Assembly: GCF_016427565.1 (NCBI RefSeq) | Contig: NZ_JAELXT010000002.1 | Span: 124,001 to 188,000 of the forward strand | Length of the DNA: 64,000 nucleotides | Reading direction: 5' to 3' | Source: Microvirga splendida | GTDB lineage: Bacteria > Pseudomonadota > Alphaproteobacteria > Rhizobiales > Beijerinckiaceae | Shown here: positions 42,880-51,010 of the stretch, in pieces | Numbering within the stretch: position 1 is the stretch's first letter | Layout of the letters: every line of letters begins with the position of its first letter | Program-made: the position numbers and the translations under genes | Notes under the pieces: generated by a model | Database searches by the model: none | Seen by the model: the letters and a program-made list of their open reading frames with translations, nothing else | What the model was told of the DNA's origin: nothing

Positions 42880-43656
42880 ATGGATCTCGACATTCAGGGT
42901 TTGCGCGTTCTGGTGACGGCGGGAGCTGCCGGCATCGGTCTGGAGATCGCCAGAAGCTTCGTGCGCGAGGGCTCGAAGGTGCATGTCTGCGATGTCGACG
43001 ACGCGGCGCTCGCCTCTCTCCTGACGAGCGACCCCGATCTCACGCAATCCCGCGCCGATGTCGCGAGCCGGTCGGATGTGAGCCGCCTTTTCGACGAGGC
43101 CCTGCAAGGGCTCGGCGGCCTCGATGTGCTCGTGAACAATGCCGGCATCGCCGGGCCGACCGCGCGGGTGGACGAGGTCGATCCCGAGGATTGGGACCGA
43201 ACGCTCAGCGTCAACATCACGGGTCAGTTCAACTGCGCCCGCCTCGCGGTCCGGCATCTGCGCGAGAGCGGGAACGCTTCGATCGTCAACCTCTCGTCGG
43301 CGGCCGGCCGCTTCGGCTTTCCGCTCCGCTCCCCCTACTCCGCCGCCAAATGGGCCACCGTGGGGTTCACGAAGACGCTTGCCATGGAGCTGGGGCCGCT
43401 CGGAATCCGGGTCAACGCCATCCTTCCGGGCGTGGTGGAGGGCGAGCGGATCCGCCGCGTGATCGGCAGCAAGGCCGCGGCGCGCGGGATCAGCTACGAG
43501 GAGATGGAGAACGAACTCCTCCGGCATGTCTCGTTGAGAACCGCCGTGACCCCGCAGCAGATCGCCGACCAGATCGTGTTCCTGTGCTCGCCGCGCGGCC
43601 GGACGATCTCAGGCCAGGCCATCGCCATCGACGGGGACACCCAGTCCCTCGCGTGA
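42880..43656 (+). CDS. SDR family NAD(P)-dependent oxidoreductase
   Basis: The 258-residue protein has the classical SDR motifs: cofactor loop TAGAAGIGLEIARSF, NNAG (VNNAGIAGP), catalytic Ser in IVNLSSAAGRFG, YSAAK (active Tyr and Lys), and the C-terminal GQAIAIDGDTQSLA. The second-strand Asp (CDVDD) suggests NAD(H). It may oxidise a hydroxy acid feeding the BKACE step; this is an inference from position. GAAAG precedes the ATG. Confidence 0.9.
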   Translation: MDLDIQGLRVLVTAGAAGIGLEIARSFVREGSKVHVCDVDDAALASLLTSDPDLTQSRADVASRSDVSRLFDEALQGLGGLDVLVNNAGIAGPTARVDEVDPEDWDRTLSVNITGQFNCARLAVRHLRESGNASIVNLSSAAGRFGFPLRSPYSAAKWATVGFTKTLAMELGPLGIRVNAILPGVVEGERIRRVIGSKAAARGISYEEMENELLRHVSLRTAVTPQQIADQIVFLCSPRGRTISGQAIAIDGDTQSLA

Positions 43657-43786
43657 CCGTGACCCGGCCTGCCTCCGGGATCTTCGATACGTCCAATCTC
43701 CTGCTTGCTTTATTCCCCGGGCGCCCGAGTATCATTGTTCAATCTGTCCCATAGGGCAGGCAAGAAGAACCATGGGAGGACCGACG

Positions 43787-44959
43787 ATGCACCGCAGAAC
43801 CCTCATCCTCGCCGCAGGCGCCGCCGCGCTTCTGGCGGCCGTCCCGGGCGCCCAGGCGCAGGAGGCCGTCAAGGTCGGCCTGATCCTGCCGCTGACCGGC
43901 CCCTTCACGGCCATCGGGCGCCAGGTCGAGACCGGCGCCAGGCTCTACATGCAGCAGCACGGCGACACGGTGGCCGGCAAGAAGATCGAGCTGATCGTAA
44001 AGGACGACGGTGGCGTGGCCGACGCGACGAAGCGGACGGCCCAGGAGCTCATCGTCAACGACAAGGTGGACGTGCTCGCCGGCTTCGGCCTCACGCCGCT
44101 TGCCCTCGCCACCGCGCCGCTCGCCACGCAGGCCAAGGTGCCGATGGTGGTGATGGCAGCGGGAACGGCGACGATCACGGAGGCCTCGCCCTTCATCGTG
44201 CGCACCAGCTTCACCCTGCCGCAGGCCACCGAGCCGATGGCCGATTGGGCCGCCAAGAACGGCATCAAGAAGGTGACGACCCTGGTGTCGGATTACGGCC
44301 CCGGCATCGATGCGGAGAAAGCCTTCACGGGTGTCTTCACCAAGGCGGGCGGCCAGGTCGAGAGCCTGCGGGTGCCGCTGGCCAACCCCGACTTCTCGCC
44401 CTTCCTGCAGAAGGTCGCCGACGCCAAGCCCGACGCCCTGTTCGTGTTCGTGCCCGCAGGCCAGGGCGCGCAGTTCATGAAGCAGTTCGTGGAGCGCGGC
44501 TTCGACAAGAGCGGCATCAAGCTGATCGGCCCCGGCGACGTCACGGACGACGAAGTGCTCAACAACATGGGCGATGTCGCTCTCGGTGCGATCACCACGC
44601 ACCACTATTCGGCGGCGCACGACAGCCCCGAGAACAAGTCCTTCGTGGAGGCGTTCAAGAAGGCCAGCAACGGGACGCGCCCGAACTTCATGGGTGTGGG
44701 CGGCTATGACGGCATGCACCTGATCTACGAGGGCCTGAAGAAAACCAACGGCCAGGGCGGGCAGGCGCTGATCGACGCCATGAAAGGCATGAGCTGGACC
44801 AGCCCGCGCGGCCCGGTCTCCATCGACCCGCAGACCCGCGACATCGTCCAGAACATCTATGTGCGCAAGGTGGAGCGCAAGGACGGGGAGCTCTACAACG
44901 TGGAGTTCGCCACGATCCCGAACGTCAAGGACCCGGTGAAAGCCGCCAAGTCCAACTGA
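43787..44959 (+). CDS. Periplasmic binding protein, branched-chain amino acid type (2)
   Basis: The 390-residue protein has a signal peptide (MHRRTLILAAGAAALLAAVP, cut near AQAQ) and the LivJ-like fold: VKVGLILPLTGPFTAIGRQV, KKVTTLVSDYGPGIDAEKAF and NFMGVGGYDGMHLIYEGLKK. It is only distantly like the protein at 41606, so it probably binds a different ligand. The start at 43787 has GGGAGGA six nt upstream; an ATG at 43772 is possible. A strong terminator follows. Confidence 0.9.
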   Translation: MHRRTLILAAGAAALLAAVPGAQAQEAVKVGLILPLTGPFTAIGRQVETGARLYMQQHGDTVAGKKIELIVKDDGGVADATKRTAQELIVNDKVDVLAGFGLTPLALATAPLATQAKVPMVVMAAGTATITEASPFIVRTSFTLPQATEPMADWAAKNGIKKVTTLVSDYGPGIDAEKAFTGVFTKAGGQVESLRVPLANPDFSPFLQKVADAKPDALFVFVPAGQGAQFMKQFVERGFDKSGIKLIGPGDVTDDEVLNNMGDVALGAITTHHYSAAHDSPENKSFVEAFKKASNGTRPNFMGVGGYDGMHLIYEGLKKTNGQGGQALIDAMKGMSWTSPRGPVSIDPQTRDIVQNIYVRKVERKDGELYNVEFATIPNVKDPVKAAKSN

Positions 44960-44975
44960 CCTCACAACACGAGAC

Positions 44976-45002
44976 GCGCCGCACCCTGAGTGCGGCGCTT
45001 TT
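44976..45002 (+). terminator. Rho-independent terminator after the second binding-protein gene
   Basis: An 8-bp perfect stem gcgccgca/tgcggcgc with a 7-nt loop is followed by tttt, 16 bp after the stop. Confidence 0.88.
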
Positions 45003-45047
45003 CACGCCCTGGGGCTCTTCCGAACGCAACATGCCGGAGGACATGAG

Positions 45048-45440
45048 ATGGACCGTTTCACCGGCGGCTGCCTGTGCGGCGATGTCCGCATCGTGGCGAC
45101 GGGGCGCCCTTACCGGGTTGGCCTGTGTCACTGCCTCGACTGCCGCAAGCATCATGGGGCGCTGTTTCATGCCTCCGCGATCTTCCCGCAGGATGCGGTG
45201 ACGATCGAGGGCGAGACGCGCGACTATGCCGGGCGGTTCTTCTGCCCCCGCTGCGGCTCGTCCGTGTTCTCACGCAGCGGGGACGAGATCGAGGTGAACC
45301 TGGGTTCGCTCGATGAGCCCGACCGGCTGGTGCCCACCTACGAACTCTGGACCATCCGCCGCGAATCCTGGCTGCCGCCGTTTCCCCTCGCGAAGCACTA
45401 CGAGCGCAATCGCGACGGCACGAGCCGCTTCGAGGAATAG
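45048..45440 (+). CDS. GFA/CENP-V family zinc protein
   Basis: The 130-residue protein has the GFA zinc-binding pattern: GGCLCGDVR at residue 6, CHCLDCRKHHG at about 27, and FCPRCGSSVFSR at about 65. The family includes the glutathione-formaldehyde activating enzyme, though most members have no proven activity. A GGAGGACATGAG ribosome site precedes the ATG. It is convergent with the HWE kinase, and the two-module repeat lies between them. Confidence 0.9.
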   Translation: MDRFTGGCLCGDVRIVATGRPYRVGLCHCLDCRKHHGALFHASAIFPQDAVTIEGETRDYAGRFFCPRCGSSVFSRSGDEIEVNLGSLDEPDRLVPTYELWTIRRESWLPPFPLAKHYERNRDGTSRFEE

Positions 45441-45448
45441 GTTAGCTG

Positions 45449-45500
45449 CAGCATCGGACCCAAAAGTGGATTTGCACTTTTGGGATTGATCCGATGCTTC
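45449..45500. repeat. Palindromic repeat, module 2
   Basis: cagcatcggacccaaaagtg ... cacttttgggattgatccgatgctt, an inverted repeat that begins 9 bp after the GFA stop. It may double as a bidirectional transcription end in this convergent gap. Confidence 0.85.
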
Positions 45501-45510
45501 TCCGTAGAGT

Positions 45511-45553
45511 GAGAGCATCGTTCTTGCGGACCCGGAGGGCCGCACGATGCTCT
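45511..45553. repeat. Palindromic repeat, module 1 (short form)
   Basis: gagagcatcgttcttgcgga ... gggccgcacgatgctct. It overlaps the last bases of the convergent HWE kinase gene (stop at 45552). Confidence 0.85.
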
Positions 45554-47372
45554 AAGCGAGCGGCGCATCCACGATGCAGACGACGCCGGTCGTCGGGAAT
45601 GCGATTTGCGCCGTGCCGTCGAGGTCCTGCGAGAGGCTGCGCTCGATGAGCCGCGATCCGAAGCCCCGCCGCGACGGTGGCCGGACGGCGGGACCGCCGC
45701 TCTCCTCCCACTGGAGATGCAGGCGCGGCCCATCCGTGCCGGGCTGCACGCTCCAGGCGATGCCGATTGCGCCCGTCTCGTTGGACAGGGCCCCGTATTT
45801 CACCGCATTGGTCGCAAGCTCCTGCAGCGCCATGGCGAGCGCCAGGGCCATGCGGGGCGGCACGCGGACCCTCGGTCCTGCGAGGTGCAGGCGGTCCTCG
45901 CCGCGGCTCGAATAGGGCGCCACGGCCTGCTCGACGATGTCATACAGGTCGGCGCCCTCCCAGTTCTCGCGGGTGAGAACGTCATGGGCGCGCGACAGGG
46001 CGAACAGGCGGGCTTCGAGCGCCTCCCTGGCCTGCTGGGCGGATTCCGCGTTGCGCAAGGTCTGCGATGCCACCGACTGCACGGTGGCCAGCGTGTTCTT
46101 CACCCGGTGGTTCAGCTCGTTGATGAGAAGCTGCTGATGCTCCTGGGCGATCCGGCGGTCGTGGATGTCGATGGAGACGCCGAACCAGCGCACGATCTCA
46201 GCCGTGCGCGGATCGCAATAGGGCTCGGCCCGCACGAGGAACCAGCGATACTCCCCCTCCTTCGAGCGGATGCGGTGCTCGACCTCGAAGATGCCCTGGT
46301 TGCGAATAGCCTCTTCGAAGGCCTGCATCGTGACAGCCTGATCGTCGGAATGGACGAAGTCTGCGGCGACCTGGGCCGCACTGTCGGGCTTGTCGGTCGC
46401 GCCGGTATATTCGAACCATTGCCGGTTGAAGAACTCGGTCTGTCCTTCCGCATCGGTGACCCAGATGATCTGCGGCACCGCATCGGCCATGAGCCGCAGG
46501 CGCTCCTCGCTCTCCCGCAGACGGTCCTCGGCCTCCACCTGCTCGGTGACGTCGCCGTAGAACACCGCCAGGCCGTCGCCGACCGGATAGGCATGCATGT
46601 CGATCCAGCTCACCCGTCCGTGGGGCCAGACATAGCGGTGCTTCATGGTGACCGGGGCCTTGGTCTCCATGGCCTGCCTGAACATCTCGCCGAGAGCCGG
46701 ATCGGCATCGGGATGGGCCTCCCAGTGGGTCTTGCCGATGACCTCATGCCTGGGCCGACCCTCCAGGCGCAGGGCTTCCGCATTCATGTCGATGATGCGG
46801 AAGTCCCGATCCATGAGCGCCAGGCTTTCGCCCATGCCGTCGAGCACGCCGCGCAGGCGGGTCTCGCTGTCGCGCAGGGCCGCCTCCATTGTCATCCGGC
46901 CGGTGGTCTCGACCACGATGGCGAGCACGCCCCCCGGCTGCCCAGACTCGTCGATCACGGGGCTGTAATCGAGGTTCATCCAGACCTGCTCGGGGACGCC
47001 CTTGCGGTAGAGGGTCAGCTCCTGATCCCGAAACGACAGGGTGCCGCCCGCCATGCCGACCTCCATGACGCGAGCGTTGAACGCCGCAACCTCCGGCCAG
47101 CCCTCCAGCACGTTCGAGCCGAGGAGCCGCGGATGGCGCCCCGCCGCGAACTCCGAATAGGGGCCGTTGTAGATCATCACCCCGTGCTCGCCCCACAGCA
47201 GAACCATGGGGATCGGCGAGCGGAGCATCAGCCCGACGGTGGTCTTGAGGCTCTGGGGCCAGCCGGAAATCGGCCCGATGGGCGTGGCGGCCCAGTCGTA
47301 GCGCCGGATCAGTTCCCCGGCCTCACCGCCGTCCCGGAGGAAATCGGGGTATGGTGGAGTTCTAGCGTCCAT
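45552..47372 (-). CDS. HWE-type sensor histidine kinase with three PAS-like domains
   Basis: The 606-residue soluble protein has an N-terminal PAS-like region (about 20-165, WPQSLKTTVGLMLRSPIPMV), a PAS domain (about 170-290), and a PAS-PAC domain (about 295-410, PQIIWVTDAEGQTEFFNRQW). The HWE kinase core has the His in ELNHRVKNTLATVQSVASQT and an N box in LQELATNAVKYGALS. The Trp-Glu of the family is in LHLQWEESGGP. It probably senses light, redox or a small ligand in the PAS domains and phosphorylates a stand-alone receiver. No partner is adjacent. Confidence 0.9.
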   Translation of the reverse strand: MDARTPPYPDFLRDGGEAGELIRRYDWAATPIGPISGWPQSLKTTVGLMLRSPIPMVLLWGEHGVMIYNGPYSEFAAGRHPRLLGSNVLEGWPEVAAFNARVMEVGMAGGTLSFRDQELTLYRKGVPEQVWMNLDYSPVIDESGQPGGVLAIVVETTGRMTMEAALRDSETRLRGVLDGMGESLALMDRDFRIIDMNAEALRLEGRPRHEVIGKTHWEAHPDADPALGEMFRQAMETKAPVTMKHRYVWPHGRVSWIDMHAYPVGDGLAVFYGDVTEQVEAEDRLRESEERLRLMADAVPQIIWVTDAEGQTEFFNRQWFEYTGATDKPDSAAQVAADFVHSDDQAVTMQAFEEAIRNQGIFEVEHRIRSKEGEYRWFLVRAEPYCDPRTAEIVRWFGVSIDIHDRRIAQEHQQLLINELNHRVKNTLATVQSVASQTLRNAESAQQAREALEARLFALSRAHDVLTRENWEGADLYDIVEQAVAPYSSRGEDRLHLAGPRVRVPPRMALALAMALQELATNAVKYGALSNETGAIGIAWSVQPGTDGPRLHLQWEESGGPAVRPPSRRGFGSRLIERSLSQDLDGTAQIAFPTTGVVCIVDAPLA

Positions 47373-47691
47373 CGCCCTGCCCGTCTCTCTGAGCGACCCC
47401 GCTGTCCCGTGGCGCAGCTTGGCCGGAGCGACGGAAGGCGGCTCCCGTTCTCTCGGGGATCAGGGTTACGGGCCCTGGCGCGAAAGACAGGTCCAGAACT
47501 GTTCGAAAAGGCATGGGCTCTGTCTACGGCTGGCAACGGCGAGGCTTTCGGTCTGTTCTAGCACCCTGGTCGGCCGCGGCAATGGCCGGGCGGCGCGTCA
47601 TCGACGCAAGGGTGCGGCTGCGGACTGGGCAGGAACAGGCCGCGCCGCGATGAAAACCGTGGCCATGCAGGGGTTCGGAAGGCGCGCTCGC
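47373..47691. other. 319-bp gap without a supported gene
   Basis: The gap lies upstream of the HWE kinase and downstream of the HhH gene, both on the minus strand. I see no repeat, hairpin or convincing small gene. Confidence 0.5.
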
Positions 47692-48363
47692 CTACTGCAC
47701 CGTGACTTGGTCCTTGATCTTCTCGAAGACCGTGCGGCGCAAAATCTTCTTCTTCACAAGATCGTCAACGGATCGATAGGGCCGCCCCCTGATGATGGCG
47801 CGGCCGAGGGCGCCCGCCCCTTTGAGGGCATTCAGCTGCTCGAAGGAGGCCCGGTTGAGATCGACCAGCTCGGCGGCAGGGCTCTCCGGGCGCACCGGCT
47901 CCGCGAGGCTTGCCTGCCTGGCGACGGCCCCGGTCATGTCGACGTCGGTGGGAAGGGCCGATGCAGCCGGTTCAGATGAGACGGAGGCCTGCTCGACGGC
48001 CAGCGGCGGCGGAGCGGCTGCCAATGGCGCAGGGTCGGCATCCCGTGGGCCGGAGGCGGGCACGTAAGACGCTTCCACCGTCGGGCCCGAGGCTGCGAGG
48101 GAGGCCTCGGAATCCGCATCGGCCACCTGCACGCGCTCGACCCGCTGCGGCAGTTCCACAATCTGCTGCTCGCCGGCCAGGATCTGCGGCGGCGCGGCAG
48201 TGATCATGCCGCCCGTGCGGGCGCCGCTGCCTGCGGAGAGCCACAGGGCCAGCGATCCGCCGGCCATGAGGCCGATCACCAGCAGCACGCGCATCGCCTG
48301 AAGGGCCGCGCTGTCATGTTGTTCGCGGGAAGTCCGGGTTCGTGACAGGTCGCCGATCTGCAT
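47692..48363 (-). CDS. Membrane-anchored Ala/Pro-rich protein with C-terminal helix-hairpin-helix
   Basis: The 223-residue protein has one span at about residues 25-45 (RVLLVIGLMAGGSLALWLS), a long Ala/Pro/Glu-rich linker (about 50-160), and a C-terminal domain VDLNRASFEQLNALKGAGAL with GRPYRSVDDLVKKKIL. That domain resembles ComEA-type helix-hairpin-helix motifs, which bind DNA. ComEA delivers DNA in natural transformation, but here no other com gene is adjacent. The start at 48363 is chosen because it gives a short cytoplasmic N terminus. Confidence 0.7.
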   Translation of the reverse strand: MQIGDLSRTRTSREQHDSAALQAMRVLLVIGLMAGGSLALWLSAGSGARTGGMITAAPPQILAGEQQIVELPQRVERVQVADADSEASLAASGPTVEASYVPASGPRDADPAPLAAAPPPLAVEQASVSSEPAASALPTDVDMTGAVARQASLAEPVRPESPAAELVDLNRASFEQLNALKGAGALGRAIIRGRPYRSVDDLVKKKILRRTVFEKIKDQVTVQ

Positions 48364-48591
48364 GGGGTCCTCGCACCTTGTCTCGCGGTGGATGCTCCAC
48401 TCTTGCCGAGCGTTCATGCGGCAGGCCGGGTTCGTCTCTGCGCATGCAGTGCTAGGGCTAGAGGCGGGATGTGGCGCAGGCGTGGCAATCTGCGTTGATC
48501 GGGCGCGATCAACGGAAATTCCGGATAGGTGCGCAGATTTTCTGCAGGATCACGCCTTTGCCAGTAACGTCATCACCTGTCGAAACGAGGC

Positions 48592-49527
48592 TCAGACCTT
48601 GCGCACGCGTGCAGGCGCGCCGAAATCGCATTCGAGGGCTGCGCGGTCCCAGCGCCCTGCAACGGCCGCAGCCTCGTAGGTGGCGGAGAGGAAATCGAGC
48701 AGCAGCGCATCGGGATCGGACGCTTGGCGCAGCACATCGTAACGCAGAATGAACTCGCCGAGACTGGGATCGAACTCCGCTCCCGGCGGCATGGCCGCGT
48801 CGCGAAAGCCCGGCGGCTCGGGATAGGCATAGGAATAGAACGCCGCGTGCGGATAGGCGTCGCTGCCGGGCCAGAAGCCGGCGCTCGAGACCTCGTGCGA
48901 GTAGGCTTCGCGGGTCACCTCATCCGGCAGGCCGGGCACGCCGCCGGGATGGAGCGGCGCCTCACGCCCGGAAAAGCGCGTGACCGCGAGATCGAAGCTG
49001 CCCCAGAAGAAATGCACCGGCGAGACCTTGCCCAGGAAGCCGCTGCGGAAGAGACGGAACACCCGGTCGGCCTGCACCAGCATGCGCCAGAAGCGATGGG
49101 CGGCATCCGCATCGTAGGATGCATGCTCGCGATCCTCCGAGAAGCGGATCGGATTCTGCACCTCGTTCGGCATCTCGTTGATCGACACTTTGATGCCGAT
49201 GCCGTCGAGCAGGCTGAGAAGATCGGCGTAGAACGCCGCGACGCTCTGCGCCCGAAGCGGCAGCATGCGCTCGTCGCCGCGGCTGGTGCGCACGAGCAAC
49301 CGATGAGCGATGAAGTCGAACTCGATCTCCAGGATCTCGCGGCCGACAGGCATGGGCGATGTGGTCAGGCCGCGCGCGGACACGTAAAGCGGCACATGCC
49401 AGCCGTGATTGAGCCAGGGCGTCAACGCAAGCCGGATCTTGCCGACGATCTGCGTCCAGAGCTGCAGGGTCGCGGCCGTGTCGCGCCAGGCGGGATAGGG
49501 GAGTTCGGGCCAGCCACCGTCATCCAT
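48592..49527 (-). CDS. DUF5996 family protein
   Basis: The 311-residue soluble protein begins MDDGGWPELPYPAWRDTAAT and continues GKIRLALTPWLNHGWHVPLY, FDFIAHRLLV, PVHFFWGSFDLAVTRFSG and AFYSYAYPEPPGF. These are typical of DUF5996, found widely and without assigned role; the Trp/His-rich motifs suggest ligand or metal binding. The start at 49527 matches the family N terminus; the longer upstream frame is not supported. Confidence 0.85.
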   Translation of the reverse strand: MDDGGWPELPYPAWRDTAATLQLWTQIVGKIRLALTPWLNHGWHVPLYVSARGLTTSPMPVGREILEIEFDFIAHRLLVRTSRGDERMLPLRAQSVAAFYADLLSLLDGIGIKVSINEMPNEVQNPIRFSEDREHASYDADAAHRFWRMLVQADRVFRLFRSGFLGKVSPVHFFWGSFDLAVTRFSGREAPLHPGGVPGLPDEVTREAYSHEVSSAGFWPGSDAYPHAAFYSYAYPEPPGFRDAAMPPGAEFDPSLGEFILRYDVLRQASDPDALLLDFLSATYEAAAVAGRWDRAALECDFGAPARVRKV

Positions 49528-49575
49528 GAAGCGCCTCCAGGCGGAGCGGGATCGCGAACGGCCAGTATAGAGGCA

Positions 49576-49608
49576 GGATCGCAGGCTGGGCAATGCAGCC
49601 TGCGATCC
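49576..49608 (-). terminator. Strong hairpin after minE
   Basis: A 13-bp perfect stem ggatcgcaggctg/cagcctgcgatcc with a 7-nt loop lies 6 bp after the minE stop on the minus strand. There is no T run, but position and strength support a transcription end. Confidence 0.7.
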
Positions 49609-49614
49609 GATTGT

Positions 49615-49893
49615 TCAGGCAGCCGGGCGCAGGCCTGCGATGGCTGCCGGGATCTCGATGTCGACCTCCAGGGTCGACACGGAGGCGCCGCGGTCCATCT
49701 TGATCTGGACCTTGTCCTGCGGCACGGCCAGGTGCTTGGCGATCACGGCCATGATCTCCTCGCGCAGGATCGCCACGAGATCGGACTCGCCGCCGCCCAC
49801 GATGGTGCGTTCATGCGCGAGCAGGACCTGGAGACGCTCGCGGGCGACCGGGGCGGATGTCGTGTTGCGCTTGAAGAAGTTGAAGAGGCTCAT
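49615..49893 (-). CDS. minE: Cell division topological specificity factor MinE
   Basis: The 92-residue protein has the membrane-targeting helix [10 protein letters not shown] and the MinD-contacting [11 protein letters not shown], then [15 protein letters not shown] and [11 protein letters not shown]. It stimulates MinD ATPase and drives pole-to-pole oscillation. The start overlaps the minD stop by 4 bp, so the two are translationally coupled. Confidence 0.95.
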   Translation of the reverse strand: MSLFNFFKRNTTSAPVARERLQVLLAHERTIVGGGESDLVAILREEIMAVIAKHLAVPQDKVQIKMDRGASVSTLEVDIEIPAAIAGLRPAA

Positions 49894-50699
49894 GCGGCCC
49901 TCCTTGCGAAAAGCTTGCTGAACAGACCGCGCTGCTTCTGGACCTCGACGGCCGTCTCGCCCTGCAGCTTGCGCACGGCTTCGAGATAGGCCCGCGCCGG
50001 CGCGGAGTTCGGGCTGCCGAGGGTGACCGGCGCGCCGAGGTTGGAGGAGCGCAGCACCTCGGTGCTTTCCGGGATGATGGCGAGGAGCGGGATCGACAGG
50101 ATCTCAAGCACGTCCTCGACCTTCAGGATCTCGCCGCGCTGCGCGCGCGCCGCGTCGTAGCGGGTGAGCAGCAGGTGCTTTTCCACCTGCTCGCCCTTCT
50201 CCGCCTTCTCGGTCTTGGAATCGAGCATGCCGATGATGCGGTCGGAATCGCGGATGGACGACACTTCCGGATTGGTCACCACCACAGCCACGTCCGCGTG
50301 GCGCATGGCGAGCGTCGCGCCGCGCTCGATGCCGGCCGGGCTGTCGCAGATGATCCAGTCGAACTTCTCGCGCAGGCCCTCGATGACGCGGGCAACGCCC
50401 TCGTCGGTGAGGTTGTCCTTGTCGCGGGTCTGGGAGGCGGGCAGCAGCGAGAGCGTCTCGATGCGCTTGTCCTTGATCAGCGCCTGCTCGATCTTCGCAT
50501 CGCCCTTGATGACGTTGATCAGGTCGTACACCACCCGCCGCTCGGCGCCCATGATCAGATCGAGGTTGCGCAGGCCGACATCGAAATCGATCATCGCCAC
50601 CTTCTGCCCCGACTGCGCCAGCGCCGCACCGAGGGCCGCCGTCGAGGTCGTCTTGCCGACGCCTCCCTTGCCCGATGTCACCACAAGAACTTTTGCCAT
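49890..50699 (-). CDS. minD: Septum site-determining ATPase MinD
   Basis: The 269-residue protein has the deviant Walker [35 protein letters not shown], Asp-containing [13 protein letters not shown], and the C-terminal amphipathic membrane helix [12 protein letters not shown]. It binds membrane and recruits MinC to block division at wrong sites. The ATG at 50699 (MAKVLVV) is used. No minC lies upstream: 50700-51010 contains no MinC-like frame. Confidence 0.95.
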   Translation of the reverse strand: MAKVLVVTSGKGGVGKTTSTAALGAALAQSGQKVAMIDFDVGLRNLDLIMGAERRVVYDLINVIKGDAKIEQALIKDKRIETLSLLPASQTRDKDNLTDEGVARVIEGLREKFDWIICDSPAGIERGATLAMRHADVAVVVTNPEVSSIRDSDRIIGMLDSKTEKAEKGEQVEKHLLLTRYDAARAQRGEILKVEDVLEILSIPLLAIIPESTEVLRSSNLGAPVTLGSPNSAPARAYLEAVRKLQGETAVEVQKQRGLFSKLFARRAA

Positions 50700-50962
50700 C
50701 CTTGGTCTCCTCACCCTTCAGAACTGTTGTTGCGACGGCATCACCAGCAGGTTCTCCGGAAAACCGTAGAACTTGGTCGGAGAGCGGAGGTGGATCGAGC
50801 TGTCGCGATTTTTACGCAACGGAATGAAATCTATTCGGCGCCCGTTATGGTTACCGGACGGTTAAGATTTTCGCCGGAGCATACGATTTTCGGTGAAAAC
50901 AAAGGCTTTTCGCCGGGGAGCGTGCTCTCCCCGTACAACGAGGAGTGAGGATCTGCCCAAAT

Positions 50963-50990
50963 GAAAGGGGCGCCCGCAGGCGCCCCTTTC
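50963..50990 (-). terminator. Terminator after the 725-residue secreted protein gene
   Basis: A 12-bp perfect stem gaaaggggcgcc/ggcgcccctttc with a 4-nt loop lies 20 bp after the stop at 51011 and separates that operon from minD. On the minus strand it is followed by atttgg. Confidence 0.75.
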
Positions 50991-51010
50991 GTGCTGATGA
51001 CATTCCACGG

